Of a stretch of DNA of 64,000 nt, positions 53,837 to 62,853 are shown piece by piece (position 1 is the first letter of the stretch; each line of letters begins with the position of its first letter). Below the pieces are notes generated by a model. It saw only the letters and a list, made by a program, of their open reading frames with translations, had not been told where the DNA came from and searched no databases. This DNA is from Sulfuricella sp. (GTDB taxonomy: Bacteria > Pseudomonadota > Gammaproteobacteria > Burkholderiales > Sulfuricellaceae): contig JAQTNE010000006.1 of the NCBI GenBank assembly GCA_028713975.1, forward strand, positions 1-64,000, in the 5' to 3' direction. The position numbers were made by a program, and so were the translations under genes.

Positions 53837-55183
53837 TTAAAGAAACCTCGCCAGCATCGCCCGATCCAGCTTGTCACTGAGCGGGATGCGCACCACCCAT
53901 CCGTTGCCCGGCGCTTCCGTGATGGGCGCGCCTTTCTTGTCGAATAGTTGCGTCAGTACGATTTCGCGGTTGCCGGCGGGGTGGATGATCTCCAGCCGGT
54001 CGCCGACGGCAAAGCGGTTTTTCACCACCACTTCCGCCGTGCCGGTTGCTGTGTCGTAACCGACGATATCGCCGACATATTGCTGGCGATTGCTTTCCGA
54101 CTGGCCGGTCAGGTAGTTCTGATATTCGACGGTGTGATGGCGCTGGTAGAAGCCGTCGGTATAGCCCCGGTTGGCGAGGTTTTCCAGTGCGCTGAAATGC
54201 GCCGGGTTGAAGCCGCGTCCTGCCACGGCATCGTCGATGGCCTGGCGGTAAATCTGGGCGGTGCGCACCACATAATAGGCGGATTTGGTGCGTCCCTCGA
54301 TCTTCAATGAATCTATTCCAATCTCGGTCAGTCGGGCGACATGTTCCACCGCGCGCAGGTCCTTGGAGTTCATGATGTAGGTGCCGTGCTCGTCCTCCAG
54401 CACCGGCATCAGCTCGCCGGGGCGACCGCCTTCTTCGATCAGCCAGGGCTGGTCGGCGAGGGGGTGGCGCTGCTGGTCGCCGCAGGCGGTGAGGTTTGAT
54501 TCTGCCATCGCCTTGTTGATGTCGAACTCCGCCTCACGGATCACCCCGGCGGCATCCTCCTGCGCATCCTTGACCTTGTAATCCCAGCGGCAGGAATTGG
54601 TGCAGGTGCCCTGATTGGCGTCGCGGTGGTTGAAATAGCCGGACAGCAAACAGCGCCCTGAATAGGCGATGCACAGCGCACCGTGGATGAACACTTCAAG
54701 CTCCATGTCCGGGCACTGCTGGCGGATTTCGGCGATCTCGTCGAGCGAAATCTCGCGCGACAAAATCACCCGCGTCAGCCCGAGTTTTTGCCAGAATCTG
54801 ACCGCGGCGTAATTGACCGTATTGGCCTGCACCGACAGATGAACTGGCACTTCCGGCCAGGTTTCGCGCACCATCATGATCAGGCCGGGATCGGCCATGA
54901 TCAAGGCGTCCGGCTGCATCGCGATGACCGGCGCCATGTCGGCCAGATAGGTCTTGAGCTTGGCGTTATGCGGCACCAGGTTGCTGGCGACGTAGAATTT
55001 TTTGCTCAGCGCATGCGCCTCGGCAATGCCGGTTCCCAACTCGTCCAGCCCGAATTCGTTGTTGCGTGCGCGCAAGCTGTAGCGCGGCTGCCCGGCATAC
55101 ACCGCATCCGCCCCGTAGGCGTAAGCGTAGCGCATCTTTTCCAGTGAGCCGGCGGGAAGGAGGAGTTCGGGTGCTTTTTTCAT
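53837..55183 (-). CDS. trhP: U32-family tRNA hydroxylation protein TrhP (YegQ)
   Basis: A 448-aa member of the U32 (collagenase-like) family. The N-terminal PELLLPAGSLEKMRYAYAYGADAVYAG and the Cys-rich signature IAYSGRCLLSGYFNHRDANQGTCTNSCRW (quoted in part: SGRCLLSGY, CTNSCRW) fit YegQ, which with iron-sulfur cofactor and prephenate forms 5-hydroxyuridine at tRNA position 34. KIEGRTKSAYYV and a C-terminal beta-barrel (about 370-448) complete it. It is a single gene. Confidence 0.9.
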   Translation of the reverse strand: MKKAPELLLPAGSLEKMRYAYAYGADAVYAGQPRYSLRARNNEFGLDELGTGIAEAHALSKKFYVASNLVPHNAKLKTYLADMAPVIAMQPDALIMADPGLIMMVRETWPEVPVHLSVQANTVNYAAVRFWQKLGLTRVILSREISLDEIAEIRQQCPDMELEVFIHGALCIAYSGRCLLSGYFNHRDANQGTCTNSCRWDYKVKDAQEDAAGVIREAEFDINKAMAESNLTACGDQQRHPLADQPWLIEEGGRPGELMPVLEDEHGTYIMNSKDLRAVEHVARLTEIGIDSLKIEGRTKSAYYVVRTAQIYRQAIDDAVAGRGFNPAHFSALENLANRGYTDGFYQRHHTVEYQNYLTGQSESNRQQYVGDIVGYDTATGTAEVVVKNRFAVGDRLEIIHPAGNREIVLTQLFDKKGAPITEAPGNGWVVRIPLSDKLDRAMLARFL

Positions 55184-55365
55184 GGGGCGGGATGGATTAA
55201 AACCAGAATGCGTTCAGGTCGAATGATAGCTGATGGTGGTGCCTGATGCTAATCAAGGTTGAACTGGCGTTCAGGTTGCGAAGAAAACCGTTACGAATTG
55301 CCGCATCGCAAAGTTGTGGTGCATCTGAGCCGACGTGGCAGGACTGTCCCTTAGTGAAAAACGGC

Positions 55366-55722
55366 CTACGACTTGGGCGTTTCTCGGGTGCTTGCGGGCT
55401 TGTCGTTCGGAGGCCGCAGGGTGCGGCGGCGATCCAGCCACCAGGCGAGCAGTGGCAGCAGGATGAAGGATCCCGGCAAAACCAGCAGGATGAGGTAGGG
55501 GCTCAGGGTCGAAAGCTGCCGCATGTAGCGCAGGATTTCCTCGCGGTCGGCCTGGCTCCAGGGTTGATTGTTGCGCGGTTTCATCAGTAACGGCATCAGC
55601 CCCCTGATTTGCACGATCTCACCAAGCAGGCGATGTTTTTCCCGTTCCTGCAGGTCGATCAGCGGCTTCAGGGCAGTCGTGCCGGCGTTTTTCAGTCGGG
55701 TAAGTCTTGCTTTAGCCATCAT
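55366..55722 (-). CDS. Small LETM1-like membrane protein
   Basis: A 118-aa protein with a helical, charged N-terminal part and one strong TM helix, LILLVLPGSFILLPLLAWWL (about 78-97). The TM and following DRRR resemble the LPGSxxxLPLLxxxxDRR region of LETM1-like proteins. In bacteria these short forms have no settled role. The start can be either of two adjacent Met codons. Confidence 0.6.
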   Translation of the reverse strand: MMAKARLTRLKNAGTTALKPLIDLQEREKHRLLGEIVQIRGLMPLLMKPRNNQPWSQADREEILRYMRQLSTLSPYLILLVLPGSFILLPLLAWWLDRRRTLRPPNDKPASTRETPKS

Positions 55723-55911
55723 TCAGGCTGTTCTGTATAGGTTATTGTCATATAATCCATGAGCGGAACCTGCGGTTCTTTTCTGATCCCCATCCTTATC
55801 GCGCCGTGTTTGATCATGGACACTACTGGATTTTACACTTTGATTTTGCCTTGTTGTTCCGGATCGGTGCAAATCCAGTAAAATCAGGTTTTCCATTTGA
55901 CTGTAGTCGAT

Positions 55912-57099
55912 ATGATACCTTCATTTTCAATTTCCGGCTTGCCGCGCATCATTTTCGGCGAAGGTTGCCTCGATCAGGTGCCGGGACTGCTCCGGCAATT
56001 CGGCAAGCGCGCCCTGATCGTCACCGGCGGCAAGTCGTTCCGCGCTTCATTGCATTGGCAGGGCCTGATTGATTCCATGAAAGGAAAGGGGTTGTCATGG
56101 GAGGACATGGCCGTTGTGGAGGAGCCATCTCCCGGCCTGATAGACCAGGCGGTCAGGGTGTATCGCCATGCTGGCATCGAGGTGGTGCTGGGTATCGGCG
56201 GCGGCAGCGTGCTGGACGCCGCCAAGGCGATTGCCGGGTTGCTGCCTCATGGCAATTCGGTGATGGATCATCTCGAAGGGGTGGAGCCTGAACTGCCCTA
56301 TCAGGGGCCGTCGCTGCCGTTCATCGCCGTGCCGACCACCGCCGGCACCGGCTCGGAAGCCACCAAGAATGCGGTACTCAGCATGCATGGGCCGGATGGT
56401 TTCAAAAAATCCTTCCGCCATGATTTGCTGGTGGCCCGGTATGCGGTGGTTGATCCGGCGCTGCTTGCAAGCTGCCCGCCCGGCCTGATCGCCGCCAATG
56501 GCATGGACGCACTGACCCAGTTGCTGGAATCCTTTGTTTCGACCCGCGCCAATCCGCTGACCGATGCGCTGGCATTGAGCGGGCTGGGTTATGTGCGGGA
56601 CGGGCTGCTGGATTGGTATCAGGGGAATGAAAAAAAGGCGGATGGCCGTTCCGGCATGGCTTACGCTTCGTTGCTTTCCGGTATCACCCTGGCACAGGCC
56701 GGGCTGGGTTCCGTGCATGGCCTGGCGGCACCGCTCGGGGCGTTCTTCCCGATTCCTCACGGCATTGCCTGCGGTGCGACCGTGGCGGCGGCGACGGAAA
56801 TTAATATCCGGGCCCTGGAAGAAAGAGAGACGGGCAGCCCGGCGCTGGCACGGTACGCTCAGGTAGGCCGCCTGCTGGGCGGCAAGCCTCATCTGGACGA
56901 TATTGGGGCGCGGGCGTTCCTGGTGCAAACGCTCAAGGGGTGGACGGCTGCAATGAAGGTGCCGTCATTGGGTGCCTATGGCGTCCGCCAGGCCGATCTC
57001 GATCTGATCGTGGCGAACTGTCGCGGCAGCAGCATGAAAACCAACCCGGTCGTGCTGACCGACGAGGAGGTCAGGGAAGTTTTGCTGCGCTGCCTTTGA
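55912..57099 (+). CDS. Iron-containing alcohol dehydrogenase family protein
   Basis: A 395-aa protein (ATG 55912; a TTG at 55897 is possible). The N-terminal NAD-binding half has GIGGGSVLDAAKAIA and PTTAGTGSEATKNAV. In the metal half, NGMDALTQLLESF carries Asp but Gln instead of the first His, while SVHGLAAPLG and PHGIACG keep the other two His. Gln is found at this site in some members. It should oxidise an alcohol or reduce an aldehyde or ketone; the substrate is unknown. It is a single gene. Confidence 0.85.
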   Translation: MIPSFSISGLPRIIFGEGCLDQVPGLLRQFGKRALIVTGGKSFRASLHWQGLIDSMKGKGLSWEDMAVVEEPSPGLIDQAVRVYRHAGIEVVLGIGGGSVLDAAKAIAGLLPHGNSVMDHLEGVEPELPYQGPSLPFIAVPTTAGTGSEATKNAVLSMHGPDGFKKSFRHDLLVARYAVVDPALLASCPPGLIAANGMDALTQLLESFVSTRANPLTDALALSGLGYVRDGLLDWYQGNEKKADGRSGMAYASLLSGITLAQAGLGSVHGLAAPLGAFFPIPHGIACGATVAAATEINIRALEERETGSPALARYAQVGRLLGGKPHLDDIGARAFLVQTLKGWTAAMKVPSLGAYGVRQADLDLIVANCRGSSMKTNPVVLTDEEVREVLLRCL

Positions 57100-57113
57100 A
57101 AAGTGATTTCTGA

Positions 57114-57230
57114 ACCACAGAGACACAGAGTTAAATCAAAAAAAGAAAAACACCCGTTTATCACACGGGGGATGAGTCAGCTTCTAATCGTAAGATTTTG
57201 TTTTTCTCTGTGCCTCTGTGTCTCTGCGGT
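57114..57230. repeat. Inverted repeat IR-3 between the alcohol dehydrogenase and fabI
   Basis: ACCACAGAGACACAGAG (57114-57130) mirrors CTCTGTGTCTCTGCGGT ending at 57230. It belongs to the same family as IR-1, IR-2 and IR-4 and fills the gap between two convergent genes, where it could act as a bidirectional terminator. Confidence 0.75.
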
Positions 57231-57246
57231 GAGATGTTTTTCTCGG

Positions 57247-58050
57247 TTAATTCCCCGCTACGGCTTCTTCTGCGTTGCCCAGTGCGGTGATGTTAAAGCC
57301 GCCGTCAACATAGGTGATTTCGCCGGTCATGCCGCTGGCGAGGTCGCTGCACATGAAGGCGGCGACATTGCCGACTTCCTCGATCGTGACGTTGCGCCGC
57401 ATCGGGGCGTGCCTCTCGTTATAGCTCAGCAGCTTGCCGAAATCCGCAATGCCGCTTGCCGCCAGGGTCTTGATCGGGCCGGCGGACAGGCCGTTGACGC
57501 GGATGCCTTTGGGGCCCAAGTCGGCAGCCATGTAACGCACGTTGGCTTCGAGGCTGGCCTTGGCCAGGCCCATTACGTTGTAGTGGGGAACGGTGCGTTC
57601 CGCGCCCAGGTAGGACAGGGTCAGCAGGGCGGCGTTGCGGCCTTCCATCATCGGCAGCCCGGCCTTGGCCAGCGCGGTGAAGCTGTAGGAGCTGATGTCG
57701 TGGGCGATCTGGAAATACTCGCGCGTGACTGATTCGACGTAGCCGCCGGCCAGCGCCTGTTTCGGCACGAAGGCGATGGAATGGACGATGCCGTCCAACC
57801 CGTCCCAGTGCTTGCCGAGATCGGCGAAAAGCTGGTTGATTTCTTCGTCGCTGGAAACGTCGCAAGGGAAAATCAGGCTGGAGCCGAATTCTTTCGCCAG
57901 GTCAGCGACGCGATCCCTGACTTTTTCACCTTGATAGGTAAATGCGAGCTCCGCACCTTCGCGCTTCATGGCGATGGCAATGCCGTAGGCGATGGAGCGG
58001 TTGCTGATCAGCCCGGTAATCAGGATTTTTTTGTTTGTCAGAAAGCCCAT
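57247..58050 (-). CDS. fabI: Enoyl-[acyl-carrier-protein] reductase (NADH)
   Basis: A 267-aa SDR-fold enzyme of fatty-acid elongation. The N-terminal [24 protein letters not shown] motif (quoted in part: [13 protein letters not shown]), the catalytic [11 protein letters not shown] (Tyr and Lys) and [16 protein letters not shown] are FabI hallmarks. AAGGGGA precedes the ATG. Single gene, convergent with the dehydrogenase. Confidence 0.95.
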   Translation of the reverse strand: MGFLTNKKILITGLISNRSIAYGIAIAMKREGAELAFTYQGEKVRDRVADLAKEFGSSLIFPCDVSSDEEINQLFADLGKHWDGLDGIVHSIAFVPKQALAGGYVESVTREYFQIAHDISSYSFTALAKAGLPMMEGRNAALLTLSYLGAERTVPHYNVMGLAKASLEANVRYMAADLGPKGIRVNGLSAGPIKTLAASGIADFGKLLSYNERHAPMRRNVTIEEVGNVAAFMCSDLASGMTGEITYVDGGFNITALGNAEEAVAGN

Positions 58051-58192
58051 TTTTTCCCCTTACGATTTCTTGTCATTGCAGATGGTCAGGATGTGTGGCG
58101 CAGATAGCCCATTATAACCCAATTCTACGCAGGGGTACCGTTGCCTGGTGCCCGCTGGCACCCAGTCCCTGCTTGCGCTACACTGGCTTCCG

Positions 58193-60343
58193 ATGAGACT
58201 TTCCCTATTATTTTTCCTGTTGTTGCCGCTCCTGTCAGCCTGTGGCGCCCCGCCCTGGAACAGCCCCTATCCGACCGCCGAAGAGGGTAAAAACATTACT
58301 TATGCGTCGTTCGCCGAGCGCCCCAAGCACCTCGATCCGGCGCAATCTTACAGCTCCAATGAAATCACCTTTACCGGCCAGATTTACGAGCCGCCGCTAC
58401 AGTATCATTACCTCAAGCGTCCTTACACGCTGATTCCGCTTGCCGCCGCGGAACTGCCCAGGCCGCTGTTTCTCGATGCGCAGGGCAAGCCGCTGGCGGC
58501 CAATGCCGCGCCGGAAAAAATTGCTTTCAGCGTTTATGAAATCCATATCAAGCCGGGCATGCGCTATCAGCCTCACCCGGCATTTGCGCGCGATGCGCAG
58601 GGCAAATTTCTCTATCACCATCTTGCGCCAACCGACCTGGACAGGATCAACAAGCTGGCGGACTTCCGGCAGGTCGGCACGCGCGAACTGGTGGCGGCGG
58701 ATTACGTCCACCAGATCAAACGGCTTGCCCACCCCAAGCTGAACTCGCCGATTTTCGGCCTGATGAGCGAGTACATCGTTGGCCTGAAGGAATATACGAA
58801 AACTCTGGCCAGGGCGCAGAAATGCCTGGCGCCGGGCAGCCAGCTCGATCTCGAACGCTACCCGCTGGCCGGGGCGGAGGTGGTGGATCGCCACACTTAC
58901 CGGGTGAAGCTCAAGGGAAAATATCCGCAGTTCCTCTACTGGCTGGCGATGCCGTTTTTCGCCCCGGTGCCACCTGAGGCCGACCTCTTTTACGGGCAGC
59001 CCGGCATGGCGGAAAAGAACCTCACACTGGACTGGTATCCGGTCGGTACCGGGCCATACATGCTGACGGAGAACGATCCGAACCGGAAAATGGTGCTGGA
59101 GCGCAATCCGAATTTTCATGGTGAAACCTATCCCGCCGAGGGTGAGCCGGGCGATATGGCAGCCGGACTGCTGAAGGATGCGGGCAAGCCGCTGCCGTTC
59201 ATTGATAAGGCGGTGTTCAGCCTGGAAAAAGAAAGCATTCCCTACTGGAACAAATTCCTGCAAGGCTATTACGACGCCTCCGGCATCAGCTCCGATAGTT
59301 TCGACCAGGCGGTGCGCGTCGCTACCCAAGGCGAGGCGGACGTCACCGACATGATGAAGGAGAAAGGCATCCGGCTCCAGACCACGGTCACCGCCACCAA
59401 TTATTATTACGGCTTCAACATGCTCGATCCGGTGGTGGGCGGGTATTCGGAGCAAGCAAGAAAGCTCCGGCAGGCGATTTCCCTGGTCATCGACTACGAA
59501 GAGTTTATCTCGATTTTCGCCAATGGCCGCGGCATCCCGGCGCAAGGGCCGCTACCGCCGGGGATTTTCGGTGCCCATGAGGGCGCGGCGGGAATCAACC
59601 CCTATGTATATGACTGGGCGGACGGTAAGCCGAAACGTAAATCTCTCGAGCAGGCCAAAAAGCTGTTGGCCGAGGCGGGTTATCCGGACGGGCGCGACGA
59701 GAAGACCGGCAAGCCGTTGCTGCTCTATCTCGATCTCACCGCCAGCGGGCCGGATGACAAGGCGCGGCTCGACTGGGTGCGCAAGCAGTTCCAGAAAATC
59801 GACCTGCAACTGGTGGTGCGCAACACCGACTACAACCGCTTTCAGGACAAGATCCGCAAGGGCAACGCGCAGATTTTCCACTGGGGCTGGAATGCCGACT
59901 ATCCCGACCCGGAGAATTTCCTGTTCCTGCTTTACGGCCCCAATGCGCGCGTCGGCAAGGAGGGGGAAAATTCGGCCAACTATGAGAATCCCGAATTCGA
60001 CCGTCTGTTCGAGCGCATGAAGAACATGGATAACGGACCGGAACGCCAGAAAATAATTGATGAAGCAGTGGCGATTGCGCGCCGCGACGCGCCCTGGATA
60101 TGGGGGTTTCACCCCAAGCAATACGGCTTGTTCCATGCCTGGTACCAGAACGTCAAACCTAACCTGATGGCCAACAACGGCCTGAAATACGCTCGCGTCG
60201 ACAGCGCCATGCGGGCGCGCCTGCGACGCGAGTGGAACCCGCCGGTGCTGTGGCCGCTTGGGCTGTTCGGTCTCGCACTGGTAGCGGCGCTGTTGCCGGC
60301 GATTGTGGTTTATCGGCGCAAGGAGCGGCAGGCCGCGATATGA
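58193..60343 (+). CDS. Peptide-type ABC transporter substrate-binding lipoprotein (SBP family 5)
   Basis: ATG 58193 is chosen because it starts a lipoprotein signal peptide (lipobox LLSACGAP, Cys about residue 19); an upstream frame start is ignored. The 716-aa protein is a family 5 solute-binding protein: YASFAERPKHLDPAQSYSSNE, WYPVGTGPYMLTENDPNRKM and FNMLDPVVGGYSEQARKLRQA. It also has a C-terminal TM helix (LFGLALVAALLPAIVVYRR, about 690-710), unusual for a lipoprotein. It overlaps the first permease by ATGA. Confidence 0.88.
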   Translation: MRLSLLFFLLLPLLSACGAPPWNSPYPTAEEGKNITYASFAERPKHLDPAQSYSSNEITFTGQIYEPPLQYHYLKRPYTLIPLAAAELPRPLFLDAQGKPLAANAAPEKIAFSVYEIHIKPGMRYQPHPAFARDAQGKFLYHHLAPTDLDRINKLADFRQVGTRELVAADYVHQIKRLAHPKLNSPIFGLMSEYIVGLKEYTKTLARAQKCLAPGSQLDLERYPLAGAEVVDRHTYRVKLKGKYPQFLYWLAMPFFAPVPPEADLFYGQPGMAEKNLTLDWYPVGTGPYMLTENDPNRKMVLERNPNFHGETYPAEGEPGDMAAGLLKDAGKPLPFIDKAVFSLEKESIPYWNKFLQGYYDASGISSDSFDQAVRVATQGEADVTDMMKEKGIRLQTTVTATNYYYGFNMLDPVVGGYSEQARKLRQAISLVIDYEEFISIFANGRGIPAQGPLPPGIFGAHEGAAGINPYVYDWADGKPKRKSLEQAKKLLAEAGYPDGRDEKTGKPLLLYLDLTASGPDDKARLDWVRKQFQKIDLQLVVRNTDYNRFQDKIRKGNAQIFHWGWNADYPDPENFLFLLYGPNARVGKEGENSANYENPEFDRLFERMKNMDNGPERQKIIDEAVAIARRDAPWIWGFHPKQYGLFHAWYQNVKPNLMANNGLKYARVDSAMRARLRREWNPPVLWPLGLFGLALVAALLPAIVVYRRKERQAAI

Positions 60344-61317
60344 TCAACTACATCATCCGGCGTATTCTCTATGCCCTTCCCATCCTGATCGGGGTGAACC
60401 TGCTCACCTTCGCCCTGTTTTTCGTGGTCAATACGCCCGACAATATGGCGCGCATCCACCTTGGCATGAAGCATGTCACGCCGGATGCCATCGCCAAATG
60501 GAAGCATGAGCGCGGTTACGACAAGCCGTTGATGTGGAACGGCGCGGCGCAAGGCGGGAAGCAGGCCACCGACACGATTTTTTTCGAGAAATCGGTCGGC
60601 ATGTTTGTCTTCGATTTCGGGCGTTCCGACGAGGGGCGCGAGATCGCCCGCGACATCAAGACGCGGATGTGGCCAAGCCTGGCCATCGCGCTGCCGGTGT
60701 TCGTGATCGGGCTGGCCGTCAATATTACCTTCGCCATGCTGATGGCGTTTTTCCGCGCGACTTATATTGATTTTTCGGGGGTCGTGCTATGCGTGGCGAT
60801 GATGTCGGTTTCCGGGTTGTTCTACATCATCGGCGGGCAGTATCTGGTCAGCAAACTGCTGCATCTGACACCGATCTCCGGCTTCGATAGCGGCGTCAAC
60901 GCATTCAAGTTCATCATTCTGCCGGTGTTGATCGGAGTCGTTGGCGGTATCGGTTCCGGGGCGCGCTGGTACCGCACCATCTTCCTCGAGGAAGCGACCC
61001 GCGATTATGTCCGCACCGCCCGCGCCAAGGGCCTGTCTGAGCTTTCCGTGCTGTTCGGCCACGTGCTGAAAAATGCCATGATTCCGATTCTTACCGGTGC
61101 GGTGGTGGTGATCCCGCTGCTGTTCATGGGCAGTCTGATCTCCGAATCCTTTTTTGGCATCCCCGGCCTTGGCAGCTATACCATCGACGCCATTAATGCC
61201 CAGGATTTCGCCATTGTCCGCGCCATGGTGTTTCTCGGTTCGGTGTTGTATATCGTCGGCCTAATTTTGACCGACATCTCCTACACGCTGGTTGACCCGA
61301 GGATACGGCTGGAATGA
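60340..61317 (+). CDS. ABC transporter permease (DppB/YejB-type)
   Basis: A 325-aa membrane protein with six predicted helices. The start MINYIIRRILYALPILIGVNLLTF (quoted in part: YIIRRILYALPILIG) is typical of DppB/OppB permeases. The EAA loop is in YVRTARAKGLSELSVLFGHVLKNA. It begins with an ATGA overlap (60340-60343) with the binding protein gene. Confidence 0.9.
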   Translation: MINYIIRRILYALPILIGVNLLTFALFFVVNTPDNMARIHLGMKHVTPDAIAKWKHERGYDKPLMWNGAAQGGKQATDTIFFEKSVGMFVFDFGRSDEGREIARDIKTRMWPSLAIALPVFVIGLAVNITFAMLMAFFRATYIDFSGVVLCVAMMSVSGLFYIIGGQYLVSKLLHLTPISGFDSGVNAFKFIILPVLIGVVGGIGSGARWYRTIFLEEATRDYVRTARAKGLSELSVLFGHVLKNAMIPILTGAVVVIPLLFMGSLISESFFGIPGLGSYTIDAINAQDFAIVRAMVFLGSVLYIVGLILTDISYTLVDPRIRLE

Positions 61318-61333
61318 ATTTGAAAAAATCATT

Positions 61334-61417
61334 ACCGCAGAGGGCGCGGAGGACGCTGAGGGAAAACAAATCAACAAACGAATGGGTTCCCTCTGCGTCC
61401 TTTGCGTCCTCTGCGGT
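61334..61417. repeat. Inverted repeat IR-4 between the two permease genes
   Basis: ACCGCAGAGGGCGCGGAGG at 61334 mirrors CCTTTGCGTCCTCTGCGGT ending at 61417. It is the only gap in an otherwise overlapping ABC operon, so the element seems to have inserted between the two permease genes. Confidence 0.75.
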
Positions 61418-61446
61418 TAAAGCTTTTGAACTTGAAATGACTGAAA

Positions 61447-62853
61447 ATGTTATTTAAGCCGGTTCTGTTGTGGACCGATGTGCTGCTCTGGCTGTTGCTG
61501 GCCGGGGTGGGGCTTTACGCGTGGAAGGTGCGCCAGCGCGAACACCTGATACGGCCCTGGCGCCGACTGCTGCGGAGCCGCAGCGGCGTGGCGTCTGCCG
61601 TGGTGCTGCTGGCCTTTGTCGCGGTCGGCGTGCTTGACTCGCTGCACTTCCGCCTGCCGCTGGAAAAGCAGGGAAGCAACACCGGGATTCATTATTCGCC
61701 CGAGGTGTTATCGGTGTTTGACCTGATAGCCGGCCCGCTCAGGAAGCGGGTGGAGAAAACCTATTCGGCGCCTTTTGCCGCGCATCTCTATACCAAGGAA
61801 ACCATCGAGCTGCCGGGCGGAAAACAGTTGCGGGATTACCCGCGTCTCAAATACGGCGGGGCACATTTGCGCGATCCGGAACGAGAACTGGGTGAGGATG
61901 TCGTACTGACTGCATTGCAGGGCGGGGCTTATGCCCTGATTCTGCTCAGCGGGCTGACTGTGTTGCTGTCGCTATGGCTGGCGCGGCGGCGCGGCGTTGC
62001 GCCCGGCGCGGCTTGGGCAACAATCCGTCAAGGACACGATGAAATTCCCTGGCGCACCTTCCTGATTACGCTCGGCCTGCTAATTTTGTGCGCCTGCCTG
62101 GCCGTGGTGTTTTCTGCCAAGTACCATATTTTCGGTACCGACAAGGTCGGCCAGGACGTGTTTTATCTTTCGCTCAAAAGCATTCGCACCGGCTTGATGA
62201 TCGGTACCCTCACCACCCTGGTGATGTTGCCGTTTGCCTTGCTGCTCGGCATCATGGCGGGCTATTTTCGCGGCTGGGTGGACGATGTGATCCAGTATGT
62301 TTACACCACCCTCAGCTCGATTCCCGGCGTGCTGCTGATCGCGGCAGCGGTGCTGATCCTGCAGGTGTACATGGACAGCAATCAGGACGCGTTCGACACT
62401 GTGGTGGCGCGCGCCGACATTCGCCTGCTGTTCCTCTGCGTGATTCTCGGCATCACCAGTTGGACCGGGCTGTGCCGGTTGCTGCGCGGCGAGACCCTGA
62501 AGCTGCGCGAAATGGAATTCATCCAGGCGGCGACGGCGTTCGGCGTCGGCCATTTTCGCATCATCGCCCGCCACATCCTGCCCAACGTGATGCACATCGT
62601 GCTGATCTCGATCGTGCTGGATTTCAGCGCCCTGGTGCTGGCCGAAGCGGTGCTGTCCTACGTCGGCGTCGGCGTCGATCCGGCGATGCAGAGCTGGGGC
62701 AACATGATCAACGGCGCGCGGCTGGAAATGGCGCGCGAGCCGATGGTGTGGTGGTCGCTGGCGGCGGCTTTCGTGTTCATGTTCGTGCTGGTGCTGTCGG
62801 CCAACCTGTTTTCCGACCGCATGCGCGATGCGTTTGATCCGAGGACGAGATGA
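61447..62853 (+). CDS. ABC transporter permease (DppC/YejE-type), long form
   Basis: A 468-aa protein, longer than usual DppC (about 300 aa). Helices are predicted near 10-28, 45-65, 155-180 and five more after 195. A periplasmic insert (about 70-150) accounts for the extra length. The EAA motif is in EMEFIQAATAFGVGHFRIIARHILPN. It overlaps the ATPase gene by ATGA (62850-62853). Confidence 0.88.
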   Translation: MLFKPVLLWTDVLLWLLLAGVGLYAWKVRQREHLIRPWRRLLRSRSGVASAVVLLAFVAVGVLDSLHFRLPLEKQGSNTGIHYSPEVLSVFDLIAGPLRKRVEKTYSAPFAAHLYTKETIELPGGKQLRDYPRLKYGGAHLRDPERELGEDVVLTALQGGAYALILLSGLTVLLSLWLARRRGVAPGAAWATIRQGHDEIPWRTFLITLGLLILCACLAVVFSAKYHIFGTDKVGQDVFYLSLKSIRTGLMIGTLTTLVMLPFALLLGIMAGYFRGWVDDVIQYVYTTLSSIPGVLLIAAAVLILQVYMDSNQDAFDTVVARADIRLLFLCVILGITSWTGLCRLLRGETLKLREMEFIQAATAFGVGHFRIIARHILPNVMHIVLISIVLDFSALVLAEAVLSYVGVGVDPAMQSWGNMINGARLEMAREPMVWWSLAAAFVFMFVLVLSANLFSDRMRDAFDPRTR

